45,661 nt of DNA from Bacilli bacterium. GTDB taxonomy: Bacteria > Bacillota_I > Bacilli_A > RF39 > UBA660. The stretch is from contig JAGBNN010000005.1 in NCBI GenBank assembly GCA_017634385.1, positions 1 through 45,661 of the forward strand, written 5' to 3'. The position numbers and the translations under genes were made by a program. This document shows positions 24,731 to 33,275 of this stretch, piece after piece (positions within the stretch are counted from its first letter, which is position 1; each line of letters begins with the position of its first letter). The notes beneath the pieces were generated by a model. That model was not told the origin of the DNA. It saw nothing but the letters and a program-made list of their open reading frames with translations, and made no database searches.

Positions 24731-25699
24731 TTGAAAATAGGTAATATTGAAATAAAGAATAATGTATGTCTAGCTCCTATGGCAGGAATATGTAATAGTG
24801 CATTTAGAAGAATAGTAAAAGAATATGGGACTGGACTTATATATGCAGAAATGGTATCAGATAAAGCACTTTATTATGATAGTGAAAAAACTAAAAAAAT
24901 GCTTTATATGACAGAAGAAGAAAGACCTATAGCACAACAAATATTTGGTAGTGATAAGACTAGTTTTGTAGTAGCAGCTAAGAAAGTATATGAACTTATG
25001 AAACCAGATATCATTGATATTAATATGGGTTGTCCTGTTCCAAAAGTAGCAGTTAAATCACAAGCAGGCGCAGCACTTTTAAAAAATCCAGAAAAAATAA
25101 AAGAAATAGTAGAAGCAGTAGTAGAAGCAGTACCTTGTCCTGTAACAGTTAAAATAAGAAGTGGTTGGGATGAGAAAAGCATTAATGCTAAAGAAGTAGC
25201 TAAAATAATTGAAGAAGCAGGTGCAAGTGCTATAACAGTTCATCCAAGAACAAGAGCACAAGGATATGAAGGTAAAGCAGATTGGAACATAATAAAAGAA
25301 GTAAAAGAAAATGTATCAATACCAGTAATAGGTAATGGAGATATAAAAACAATATATGATGCTAAGAAAATGATAGATGAAACAGGTTGTGATGCTATTA
25401 TGATAGGAAGAGCAGCCTTAGGTAATCCATATCTATTTAAACAAGTTATAACTTATTTAAATACAGGTGAAATATTAGAAGATTTATCTCCAAAAGAAAA
25501 GATAGATTTAACAATAAAACATTTTAAATATTTACTTGAAATAAAACCAGAAAAACAAGCAGTATTAGAAATGAGAACTCATGCAGCATGGTATATCAAA
25601 GGATTAAATAAATCAAAAGAAATAAAATTAGAAATATTTAAATGTGAAACAAAAGAAGAATTATTAAAGATATTAGTAGAATATAAAGAAATATTATGA
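24731..25699 (+). CDS. dus: tRNA-dihydrouridine synthase (DusB-like)
   Basis: The 322-residue FMN enzyme reduces uridines in tRNA. Blocks: CLAPMAGICNSAFRRIV, YAEMVSDKALYY, QIFGSD, DINMGCPVPKVA (the catalytic Cys in GCP), VTVKIRSGWDE, VHPRTRAQGYEGKADW, PVIGNGDI and MIGRAALGNPYLF. The start is TTG at 24731, one base after the zinc-ribbon stop, with an SD (GGAGAT) inside that gene. The stop is TGA, rare here, and is part of the promoter TGATATAAT of lysS. Confidence 0.95.
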   Translation: MKIGNIEIKNNVCLAPMAGICNSAFRRIVKEYGTGLIYAEMVSDKALYYDSEKTKKMLYMTEEERPIAQQIFGSDKTSFVVAAKKVYELMKPDIIDINMGCPVPKVAVKSQAGAALLKNPEKIKEIVEAVVEAVPCPVTVKIRSGWDEKSINAKEVAKIIEEAGASAITVHPRTRAQGYEGKADWNIIKEVKENVSIPVIGNGDIKTIYDAKKMIDETGCDAIMIGRAALGNPYLFKQVITYLNTGEILEDLSPKEKIDLTIKHFKYLLEIKPEKQAVLEMRTHAAWYIKGLNKSKEIKLEIFKCETKEELLKILVEYKEIL

Positions 25700-25705
25700 T
25701 ATAAT
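25697..25705 (+). promoter_or_regulatory. Extended -10 promoter of lysS, overlapping the dus stop
   Basis: TGATATAAT begins with the TGA stop codon of dus. A weak -35 (TAGAAT, 25677-25682) lies 17 bases before TATAAT inside dus. Confidence 0.6.
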
Positions 25706-25729
25706 TGATAAAGTTTAGAGGTGAAAGAA

Positions 25730-27202
25730 ATGAGAGAATTATCAGAACAAGAATTAGTAAGAAGAGAAAAGTTAGAAGAAATTGGAAAGGTTTGTAATCC
25801 ATATCCAGCAAAGTATGAAAGAACACATACATTAAAAGAAGTATCTACTTTAGAGGATGGTACTAAAGATGTAAAAATCGCAGGTAGAGTAGTATTTGCT
25901 AGAAAAATGGGTAAACTTTCATTCGTAAGAATAAGAGATTTAGAAGGATCATTCCAACTAGAATTTAAAATAGATTTATTAGGTGAAGAAAAATATGCAT
26001 TCTTTAAAAAATTAATTGATGGCGGAGACTTTATAGGAGCTAAAGGAGAAATATTTACTACACAAACTGGTGAAAAAACTTTAAGAGTAGAAGAATTTGA
26101 ATTCTTAGGTAAAGCACTAAGACCTCTTCCAGAAAAATTCCATGGATTATCTGATACAGAAATTAAATATAGACAACGTTATGTTGATTTAATAATGAAT
26201 GAAGAATCAAGAGAAATATTCTTAGGAAGAAGTAAATTTTATGCATTCTTAAGAAAATATTTAGGAGAACATGGATTCTTAGAAGTTGAAACTCCTATAG
26301 TTCAAACTTCAGTATCAGGAGCAAGTGCTAAACCATTTTATACACATCATAATGCACTTGATTTAGATTGTAATTTAAGAATAGCACCAGAATGTTATTT
26401 AAAAGAATGTATTGCTGGTGGTTTTGATAGAGTATTTGAACTTGCTAAATGTTTTAGAAATGAAGGTATGGATCCAGAACATTTACAAGAATTTACTCAA
26501 GTAGAATGGTATGCATCTTATTGGAATTTTGAAGATAATATTAAATTCTATCAAGATTTTATTAGATCATTACTTATGGAATTAAAAGGAACAACAAAAA
26601 TATCTTATCAAGGTGTAGAATTAGATTTTGGTGCAGAATGGCCAAGGATAAATTATGTAGAAGAAATGAAAAAAATCTTAGGAGAAGATTTCTTAGATAT
26701 AGATAATACTAAAGATTTAAAACAAAGAGTTGTTGAAAAAGGATTATTTACTTTAGAAGAATTAGAAGATTATAAATCTGTTTCTCAAGTAATTGACTTT
26801 GTATATAAGAAAACAATAAGAGAAGGTATTATAGAACCTACTATAATATATAATTATCCAGCAGTGTTAATACCACTTGCTAGAAGAAATGATGAAGATG
26901 AAAGAATAATAGATGTATTCCAAGTATTAGCACGTGGAACAGAATTATGTAAGGCATATTCAGAACTTGTAAATCCAAAACAACAAAGACAAACATTTGA
27001 AGATCAATTAAAAGCAAAAGCTGAAGGTGACGAAGAAACTATGGATTTAGATGAAGATTATCTACTTGCTATGGAACAAGGTATGCCACCAATATCAGGA
27101 CTTGGATTTGGTATTGATAGATTAATGATGTTAATATATGATGCACAAAATATTAGAGATGTAGTATTATTCCCAACAATGAAACCAGTAGAAAAGAAGT
27201 AA
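25730..27202 (+). CDS. lysS: Lysyl-tRNA synthetase, class II
   Basis: The 490-residue enzyme charges tRNA-Lys. The N-terminal OB fold binds the anticodon (VKIAGRVVFARKMGKLSFVR); the class II core follows with motif 1 (LGEHGFLEVETPIV), motif 2 (FRNEGMDPEHLQEFTQVEWY) and motif 3 (GLGFGIDRLMM). The ATG at 25730 is preferred over the in-frame GTG at 25721 lying in the SD (GAGGTG). No T-box leader is present. Length is normal. Confidence 0.97.
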   Translation: MRELSEQELVRREKLEEIGKVCNPYPAKYERTHTLKEVSTLEDGTKDVKIAGRVVFARKMGKLSFVRIRDLEGSFQLEFKIDLLGEEKYAFFKKLIDGGDFIGAKGEIFTTQTGEKTLRVEEFEFLGKALRPLPEKFHGLSDTEIKYRQRYVDLIMNEESREIFLGRSKFYAFLRKYLGEHGFLEVETPIVQTSVSGASAKPFYTHHNALDLDCNLRIAPECYLKECIAGGFDRVFELAKCFRNEGMDPEHLQEFTQVEWYASYWNFEDNIKFYQDFIRSLLMELKGTTKISYQGVELDFGAEWPRINYVEEMKKILGEDFLDIDNTKDLKQRVVEKGLFTLEELEDYKSVSQVIDFVYKKTIREGIIEPTIIYNYPAVLIPLARRNDEDERIIDVFQVLARGTELCKAYSELVNPKQQRQTFEDQLKAKAEGDEETMDLDEDYLLAMEQGMPPISGLGFGIDRLMMLIYDAQNIRDVVLFPTMKPVEKK

Positions 27203-27228
27203 TTTTTAATAAAATGCTTCTTTTTTTT
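27195..27228 (+). terminator. Terminator of lysS
   Basis: AGAAG and CTTCT close a hairpin with inner AATTTT/AAAAT pairing and one mismatch, followed by T. The stop codon is in the left arm. Confidence 0.8.
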
Positions 27229-27237
27229 GATGAAAAG

Positions 27238-27246
27238 TGATATAAT
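27238..27246 (+). promoter_or_regulatory. Extended -10 promoter of the transporter gene
   Basis: TGATATAAT with a leader of about 55 bases before the start codon. The leader contains a second SD-like AAGGAG (27253-27258) without a usable frame. Confidence 0.6.
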
Positions 27247-27308
27247 TTTTATAAGGAGATTAGTAAGTAGATAATGGTAAAACATTAATACAAAATAGGA
27301 GGGAAATA

Positions 27309-28778
27309 ATGAAAAAATATAATGTATTTAAAGTTTTATTAATTGCCCTATTTGGAGCAATTGTAATTAGTTTTTTCATTCCACAATCTACAATAGGTTA
27401 TACTGGAATTGAAAAAGGTGAAATTAATCCAATAACATTTATTGATTCAATATCAAATGGATTAACTTCATTTAGCGTATTTATCGCAAACTTTGTATAT
27501 ATACTTGCAATTGGAGTATTTTATGCAGTACTTAAGAAAAGCGGTAAATATGAAATTGCTGTTGAAAATACAGCAGCAAAATTTAAGAATAAAAATGTAT
27601 TCTTAATAGTTAGCATTTTAACATTTGGTCTTATGACTGCAGTTATTGGAGATGTATTACCAATGTTAATGTTCCTACCTGCATATTTAGATGTAGCTAA
27701 AAAAATAGGATTTGATAGTAAAACATCTATCTTAGCAACAGTAGGTGCAATAGTAGTAGGAAGTGCTGGTAGTTTATATACAAACTATGCAAATCAAATA
27801 TTAGCAACAAAAGTATCAACTAATATAATTGCTAAAGTAATAATATTAGTTATATCACTTGCTGCATTAATAATATTCACAGCATTTGCTAAAGTAAAAG
27901 AAGCAAAAGTAAACAAAAACAAAGAAAAAGCATTACCAATTGTAATTGCTTTTGGAGCAATGTTTGTTTTATTAATTCTTGGTATGGTATCATGGTCTAA
28001 TTATTTTGGATTTAATGAATTCTCAGAATTACATAAAAGTATAGCAGAATTTAAAGTACTTAAAGTATCATTATTTAATGCTATTATCGGTGCATCTTTA
28101 CCAGCATTTGGAGAATGGACAATTTATTCATTAATCGTAATGCTTGTAATAGTATCTGTAGTACTTGCAATCATCTATAAATTAAAAGTAGATGGATTAA
28201 TTGAATCAATTTCAAATGGTATTAAAAAAGCATTACCATACGGATTAATATTAATATTAGCTAATATTATATTAGTAGGTGTATATAATTCAGGATTCTA
28301 TACAACAGTTATGAATGCAATAGGAGGAATGAGTGATAAAATAGTTTCATCTATTACAGTTTCAGGATTATCTGGTATAGTTTATCCAGATTATGCATAT
28401 GCTAGTCAATTCACATTATCTACATTAGCTACTGTAATCTCAAATAGTGCAATATATGCTACACTTGCAGTAGCATTCCAAGCTATATATTCATTAGTAT
28501 TACTAATATCTCCAACAAGTATTATATTATTAATGGCATTAAAATATGAAGGTGTAAGTTATAAAGATTGGGTTAAATATATTTATAAATTTTTCCTAGG
28601 ATTATTAATCATATTCTTCATAATTATAATGATTATAGGTGGAAAATATGTTAAAACTATATCTTATGTAGTACTTGCAGTATTAATTGCTATATTCGCA
28701 CTTTTAATAGTATTAAAATTAAGTAGCAATAAAAAAACAGTAGTAGAAGAAAAAAAGAAATCAACTAAAAAGAAATAG
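27309..28778 (+). CDS. Multi-pass transporter, ion-transporter superfamily (YfcC/AbgT-like)
   Basis: The 489-residue integral membrane protein has about 12 hydrophobic helices and a Lys-rich cytoplasmic tail (KKTVVEEKKKSTKKK). Helix-loop features such as VIGDVLPMLMFLPAYLDVAK and IVVGSAGSLYTNYANQIL, in the two halves, recall ion-transporter superfamily carriers for carboxylates or peptides-like compounds (YfcC, AbgT, DcuC). The specific family and substrate are not certain. SD GGAGGG. It forms a single-gene unit. Confidence 0.6.
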   Translation: MKKYNVFKVLLIALFGAIVISFFIPQSTIGYTGIEKGEINPITFIDSISNGLTSFSVFIANFVYILAIGVFYAVLKKSGKYEIAVENTAAKFKNKNVFLIVSILTFGLMTAVIGDVLPMLMFLPAYLDVAKKIGFDSKTSILATVGAIVVGSAGSLYTNYANQILATKVSTNIIAKVIILVISLAALIIFTAFAKVKEAKVNKNKEKALPIVIAFGAMFVLLILGMVSWSNYFGFNEFSELHKSIAEFKVLKVSLFNAIIGASLPAFGEWTIYSLIVMLVIVSVVLAIIYKLKVDGLIESISNGIKKALPYGLILILANIILVGVYNSGFYTTVMNAIGGMSDKIVSSITVSGLSGIVYPDYAYASQFTLSTLATVISNSAIYATLAVAFQAIYSLVLLISPTSIILLMALKYEGVSYKDWVKYIYKFFLGLLIIFFIIIMIIGGKYVKTISYVVLAVLIAIFALLIVLKLSSNKKTVVEEKKKSTKKK

Positions 28779-28796
28779 AAATATTTCTTTTTTTTT
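28769..28796 (+). terminator. Terminator of the transporter gene
   Basis: AAAGAAATA and TATTTCTTT, loop GAAA, then T; the stop codon is in the stem. Confidence 0.85.
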
Positions 28797-28854
28797 GTAT
28801 AAATATTATTAAAAGTACCATAAATATCATAGACTTATATAAAGGAGGATATTT

Positions 28855-31104
28855 ATGTTTGGACATTTTAGTGAAGATGCACAGAAAGTATTAGTACAAT
28901 CAAATAAAGAGAAAAATGATTTAAAACATGAATATGTAGGCAGTGAACATTTATTGTTATCTATACTTAAAAATAATAATGAGATAATCAATAAATTTAA
29001 AAAATATAAAATAACATATAAAAAAATAAAAGAAGAAATAATAAATATAATTGGGATAGGAGAAAAAGAAAATAATTTAATATTATATACACCATTAGTA
29101 AAAAGAATAATTGAAGATTTGATAATTGATTCAAAAGAAAATGGAGAAGAGATAACGTCAAATTTAATATTATTATCAATACTAAATGAAGGAGAAGGAA
29201 CAGCAGTAAGAATTTTATTATCACTAGGAGTGGATATAAATAAGTTATATTCAGATTTAAGTGAAAAGAGAAATATAAAACAAAAGAAAAACAAAAAATT
29301 ATCAATAGAAGAACTTGGTGTAGATTTAAGTAAAAAAGCTTTGAATAATGAATTAGATCCTGTTATAGGAAGAGATGAAGAAGTAAATAGAGTAATAGAA
29401 ATATTAAGTAGAAGATGTAAAAATAATCCTTTATTAATAGGTAGTGCAGGTGTAGGAAAGACTGCTATTGTAGAAGAACTTGCTAGAAGAATATCAATTG
29501 GTAATGTACCTTTAAATTTAAAAAATAAAAAAATTATATCAGTAGATATGTGTGCACTTGTTGCAGGTACTAAATATAGAGGAGAATTTGAAGAAAAAAT
29601 AAAAAAATTAATAAGAGAATTAGAAGATAATGAAGATATAATTATTTTTATAGATGAAATACATACTATAGTAGGTGCAGGAGGAGCAGAAGGTGCAATA
29701 GATGCATCAAATATATTTAAACCTGCACTTGCTAGAGGAAAAATAAAACTCGTGGGAGCAACTACAGGGGAAGAATATAAAAAATATATTGAAAAAGATA
29801 ATGCTTTAGATAGAAGATTCCAAAAAGTATTTGTTGAAGAACCTGATAAAAATACATTAAAAGATATTCTTATGAAATTAAAAGGTATATATGAAAATTA
29901 TCATAACGTTAAAATAAGTGAAAATATTATTGATAAGATAATATATTTATCTGATAGATATATTTATGACCGATATGAGCCAGATAAATCTATAGATATA
30001 TTAGATGAGGTATGTACCAGAGTATCACTAAAAGAAAATATAGAAGAAAAAGAAATAATTAAATTAGAAAAAGAAATAAATAAAATTAATGAAAATAAAA
30101 AGAAATCAATTATTAACCAAAATTATGATAAGGCATACCTATTAAAAGAACAAGAAGAAAAATTATTAGATAAATTAAATAAGATAAAATTGAATTTAGT
30201 AAAAAAGAAAAAATATAAAAAAGTTTTAATAGATGATTTATATGAAGTAATAAGTAGTAAAACTAAAATACCTGTATATGAGTTAAATTTTAATATAAAT
30301 GATCAAATTAAAAATATAGAAAATAATTTGAAAAATAATATTATTGGTCAAGATGAAGCTATAAATAAATTAATAGAAATAACTAAAAAAATTAAAATGG
30401 GAATAAAAGATAAAAATAAAAGTTACTCACTTTTATTTTGTGGACCAACTGGAGTAGGAAAAACATATTTGTCTAAAGTATATGCTGAAAATTTAGTAGG
30501 TAAAAATAATGTAATAAAACTTGATATGAGTGAATATTCTGAAAGTATAAGTATAAATAAGTTAATAGGTTCTCCCGCTGGTTATGTAGGATATGATGAT
30601 AATAAAAATGTATTAGAAGAAATACGAAATAAACCATATTCTTTACTAATATTAGATGAAATAGAAAAAGCACATAAATCAATAATAAATTTCTTTTTAA
30701 ATATATTAGATGAAGGATATTGTACAGATTCATATGGAAGGAAAATAAGATTTGATAATGTTGTAATTATTATGACAAGTAATGCATATACAAAAGAAGA
30801 ATTAATGGGATTTAATAAGAATATAAAAACAGATTCTTTAGAAGAATTTTTTTCTAAAGAATTTATAAATAGAATTGATGAAATAATTATGTTTAATAAA
30901 TTTACAAAAGAAGATATAAATAAAATAATATTAAAAGAAGCAGATAAATGCTATAAAAGATATGAAAAAGAAAATATATTAAAACTAGATACAATAGATA
31001 AAATAATAAAAAATTCTAATTATGAAAAATATGGTGTTAGAAAATTATGTAAGATAATAAAAAGAGAAATAGAAAATGAAATAATTGAGGGAGTTTTTTC
31101 TTAA
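28855..31104 (+). CDS. clpC: ClpC-type AAA+ unfoldase
   Basis: The 749-residue Hsp100 feeds substrates to ClpP. The N-terminal double Clp repeat (2-140) starts MFGHFSEDAQKVLVQS. The D1 ATPase has P-loop GSAGVGKT near 196. A short middle region with a UVR-like motif (INQNYDKAYLLKEQEEKLLD, about 420-440) marks ClpC or ClpE rather than ClpB. The D2 ATPase has P-loop GPTGVGKT at 530-537 and Walker B LLILDEIEKAH. No ctsR, mcsA or mcsB flank it and no CtsR-type heptad repeat was noticed upstream. SD AAAGGAGG. clpP lies about 5 kb away on the other strand. Confidence 0.93.
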   Translation: MFGHFSEDAQKVLVQSNKEKNDLKHEYVGSEHLLLSILKNNNEIINKFKKYKITYKKIKEEIINIIGIGEKENNLILYTPLVKRIIEDLIIDSKENGEEITSNLILLSILNEGEGTAVRILLSLGVDINKLYSDLSEKRNIKQKKNKKLSIEELGVDLSKKALNNELDPVIGRDEEVNRVIEILSRRCKNNPLLIGSAGVGKTAIVEELARRISIGNVPLNLKNKKIISVDMCALVAGTKYRGEFEEKIKKLIRELEDNEDIIIFIDEIHTIVGAGGAEGAIDASNIFKPALARGKIKLVGATTGEEYKKYIEKDNALDRRFQKVFVEEPDKNTLKDILMKLKGIYENYHNVKISENIIDKIIYLSDRYIYDRYEPDKSIDILDEVCTRVSLKENIEEKEIIKLEKEINKINENKKKSIINQNYDKAYLLKEQEEKLLDKLNKIKLNLVKKKKYKKVLIDDLYEVISSKTKIPVYELNFNINDQIKNIENNLKNNIIGQDEAINKLIEITKKIKMGIKDKNKSYSLLFCGPTGVGKTYLSKVYAENLVGKNNVIKLDMSEYSESISINKLIGSPAGYVGYDDNKNVLEEIRNKPYSLLILDEIEKAHKSIINFFLNILDEGYCTDSYGRKIRFDNVVIIMTSNAYTKEELMGFNKNIKTDSLEEFFSKEFINRIDEIIMFNKFTKEDINKIILKEADKCYKRYEKENILKLDTIDKIIKNSNYEKYGVRKLCKIIKREIENEIIEGVFS

Positions 31105-31130
31105 AAAAGACTATTAATATATAGTCTTTT
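31104..31130 (+). terminator. Terminator of clpC
   Basis: AAAAGACTA and TAGTCTTTT. The T-run leads into TATGTTAAAAT, a weak version of the terminator-promoter junction, ahead of cysS. Confidence 0.85.
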
Positions 31131-31158
31131 TATGTTAAAATATAAACAGGTGATAAAT

Positions 31159-32550
31159 ATGAAATTACATAATACATTAACAAAAAAAGTAGAAGAATTT
31201 ATACCTAATCAAGAAGGTATAGTTAATCTTTATACTTGTGGACCAACTGTATATCATTATGCACATATTGGTAATTTAAGAACTTATATATCTGAAGATA
31301 TATTAGAAAAAAGTTTCAAATATTTAGGATATAAAGTAAATAGAGTAATGAATATTACTGATGTAGGACATTTAGTAGGTGATGGAGATACTGGTGAAGA
31401 TAAAATGCTAGTAGCGACTCAAAGAGAACATAAAACAGCTCATGAAATAGCAGAGTACTATACTAATTGTTTTAAAGAAGACTGTGAAAAATTAAATATT
31501 AGATGGCCAGATGTAGTAAAACCAGCTACTGGTGAAATAGATATGTATATAAAAATGATAACTAAATTATTAGATGAAGGATATGCATATATCGCAGGTG
31601 GAAATGTATATTTTGATACAAGTAAATTTGATAAATATTATGAATTATCTGGTAGAAATCCAGATGATCTATTAATCGCAGTAAGAGAAGATATAAAAGA
31701 AGATGTAGATAAGAAAAATCCATTTGATTTTGGGCTTTGGTTTACTAATTCAAAATTTAATAATCAAGAAATGCAATGGGATTCACCTTGGGGAAGAGGA
31801 TATCCAGGATGGCATATTGAATGTTCAGGTATATCAATAAAATATTTAGGAGAACATTTAGATATACACTGTGGAGCAGAAGATGCAGTATTCCCTCATC
31901 ATACAAATGAAATAGCGCAATCTGAATGTTATTTAGGTCATAAATGGTGTAATTATTGGGTACATCTAGGATTCTTAAACGATAAAGAAGGTAAAATGAG
32001 TAAATCTAAAGGAGAATTTTTAACAGTAAATCTATTACAAGAAAAAGGATATAATCCACTTAGTTATAGATATTTATGTTTAAATTCTTATTACCATAAT
32101 GAACTTACTTTCTCATATGAAATACTAGATGGCGCTACTAGGGAATATACTAAATTAAGAAATAAGACTTTATCTTTAAAAGAAGATGGAGAAATAAATA
32201 AAGAATTAGTAGAAGAATATGATAATAAATTTAAAAGTTATTTAAATGATAATTTAAATACATCTATGTGTGTGACACTTTTATATGATTTATTAAAAGA
32301 TGAAAGATTAAATGATTCTACTAAGATAGAGTTAATAAAGAAATTTGATACAGTATTATCACTTGATTTATTAAAAACAAGTGAAGTTGATAAAGAATTA
32401 GAAACTAAAATAAAAGATTTAATAGAAGAAAGAAATAAATATAAACAAGAAAAAAATTATGCAAAAGCAGATGAAATAAGAGCTCAAATAGAATCTTTAG
32501 GAGTAACTATAAAAGATACTAGAGAAGGAGTAGAAATTATATGGAATTAA
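31159..32550 (+). CDS. cysS: Cysteinyl-tRNA synthetase
   Basis: The 463-residue class I enzyme charges tRNA-Cys. TCGPTVYHYAHIGNLRTYI holds the first zinc Cys and the HIGH-like HIGN. Further zinc ligands are in GWHIECSGISIKYLG and HHTNEIAQSEC. KMSKS is intact (EGKMSKSKGEF). The ATG at 31159 follows AGGTGAT; longer in-frame starts would run into the promoter region. It overlaps the next gene by 10 bases. Confidence 0.97.
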   Translation: MKLHNTLTKKVEEFIPNQEGIVNLYTCGPTVYHYAHIGNLRTYISEDILEKSFKYLGYKVNRVMNITDVGHLVGDGDTGEDKMLVATQREHKTAHEIAEYYTNCFKEDCEKLNIRWPDVVKPATGEIDMYIKMITKLLDEGYAYIAGGNVYFDTSKFDKYYELSGRNPDDLLIAVREDIKEDVDKKNPFDFGLWFTNSKFNNQEMQWDSPWGRGYPGWHIECSGISIKYLGEHLDIHCGAEDAVFPHHTNEIAQSECYLGHKWCNYWVHLGFLNDKEGKMSKSKGEFLTVNLLQEKGYNPLSYRYLCLNSYYHNELTFSYEILDGATREYTKLRNKTLSLKEDGEINKELVEEYDNKFKSYLNDNLNTSMCVTLLYDLLKDERLNDSTKIELIKKFDTVLSLDLLKTSEVDKELETKIKDLIEERNKYKQEKNYAKADEIRAQIESLGVTIKDTREGVEIIWN

Positions 32551-33212
32551 TTTTTGTATTAGTAGCATTTGCAGTTGTATCACTTGCTCAAGTTATATTA
32601 AGAAGTACTTATTCAATATATAAGAAACAAGAAATATCAACTAATTTAACAGGAAAACAAGTAGCAGAAAGAATATTAAAAGAAAATGAACTAAATGATA
32701 TAGATGTAGTAGAAATATCTGGAGAATTAACTGATAATTTCAATAATAGTAGAAGAACAATAAGTTTATCATCAGATATATATAATGGATCTACAGTAGC
32801 ATCTTGTGCAGTAGCAGCACATGAATGTGGGCATGCAGTTCAATATAAAGTAGGATATGTTCCAATAAAAATAAGAAACATGTTAGTTCCTATAGTAAAT
32901 ATAGGTAATACTCTAGGATACATAGTAATAGCTATTTCTTTAGCAGCATCTATTACTAAACTATTTATAGTAGGGTTAATACTTATATCATTAGCACTTT
33001 TATTTCAACTTGTTACACTTCCATGTGAATTTGATGCCTCAAGAAGAGCAAATAAAATGCTTTTAGAATATGGCCTAATTACACAAGAAGAACATAGAGG
33101 AACAAAGAAAATGTTAAAAGCAGCAGCATTTACTTATGTAGCAGGCTTAATGTCTAGTATACTTCAAGTACTTAGACTAGTATATATATTCTCAGGAAGA
33201 AGAAGAGATTAA
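32541..33212 (+). CDS. Membrane zinc metalloprotease, YugP family
   Basis: The 223-residue neutral zinc metallopeptidase has the HEXXH site in AAHECGHAVQY (His94, His98) and the downstream third-ligand region TLPCEFDASRRANKML. Membrane helices lie at the N-terminus (LIFVLVAFAVVSLAQVIL), after the active site (about 113-160) and at the C-terminus. YugP proteins occur widely in Bacillota with unknown substrates. It starts inside the end of cysS (SD GAAGGAG), so the two are coupled. Confidence 0.9.
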   Translation: MELIFVLVAFAVVSLAQVILRSTYSIYKKQEISTNLTGKQVAERILKENELNDIDVVEISGELTDNFNNSRRTISLSSDIYNGSTVASCAVAAHECGHAVQYKVGYVPIKIRNMLVPIVNIGNTLGYIVIAISLAASITKLFIVGLILISLALLFQLVTLPCEFDASRRANKMLLEYGLITQEEHRGTKKMLKAAAFTYVAGLMSSILQVLRLVYIFSGRRRD

Positions 33213-33236
33213 ACAACACTAATGTGTTGTTTTTTT
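33212..33236 (+). terminator. Terminator of cysS-yugP
   Basis: AACAACAC and GTGTTGTT with loop TAAT and a T-run. Confidence 0.9.
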
Positions 33237-33275
33237 ATTTAAAAAATAATATAATAAATATAATAGGTGGTAAAT

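Noticed and set aside
25700..25729. T-box leader before lysS (also checked before cysS, 31131-31158)
   Set aside because: The leaders are about 30 bases or shorter, too short for a T-box, and have no TGG-type box.
27253..27288. SD-like AAGGAG and ATG in the transporter leader as a leader peptide
   Set aside because: The ATG is 15 bases from the SD and the frame is four codons; no hairpin-terminator follows.
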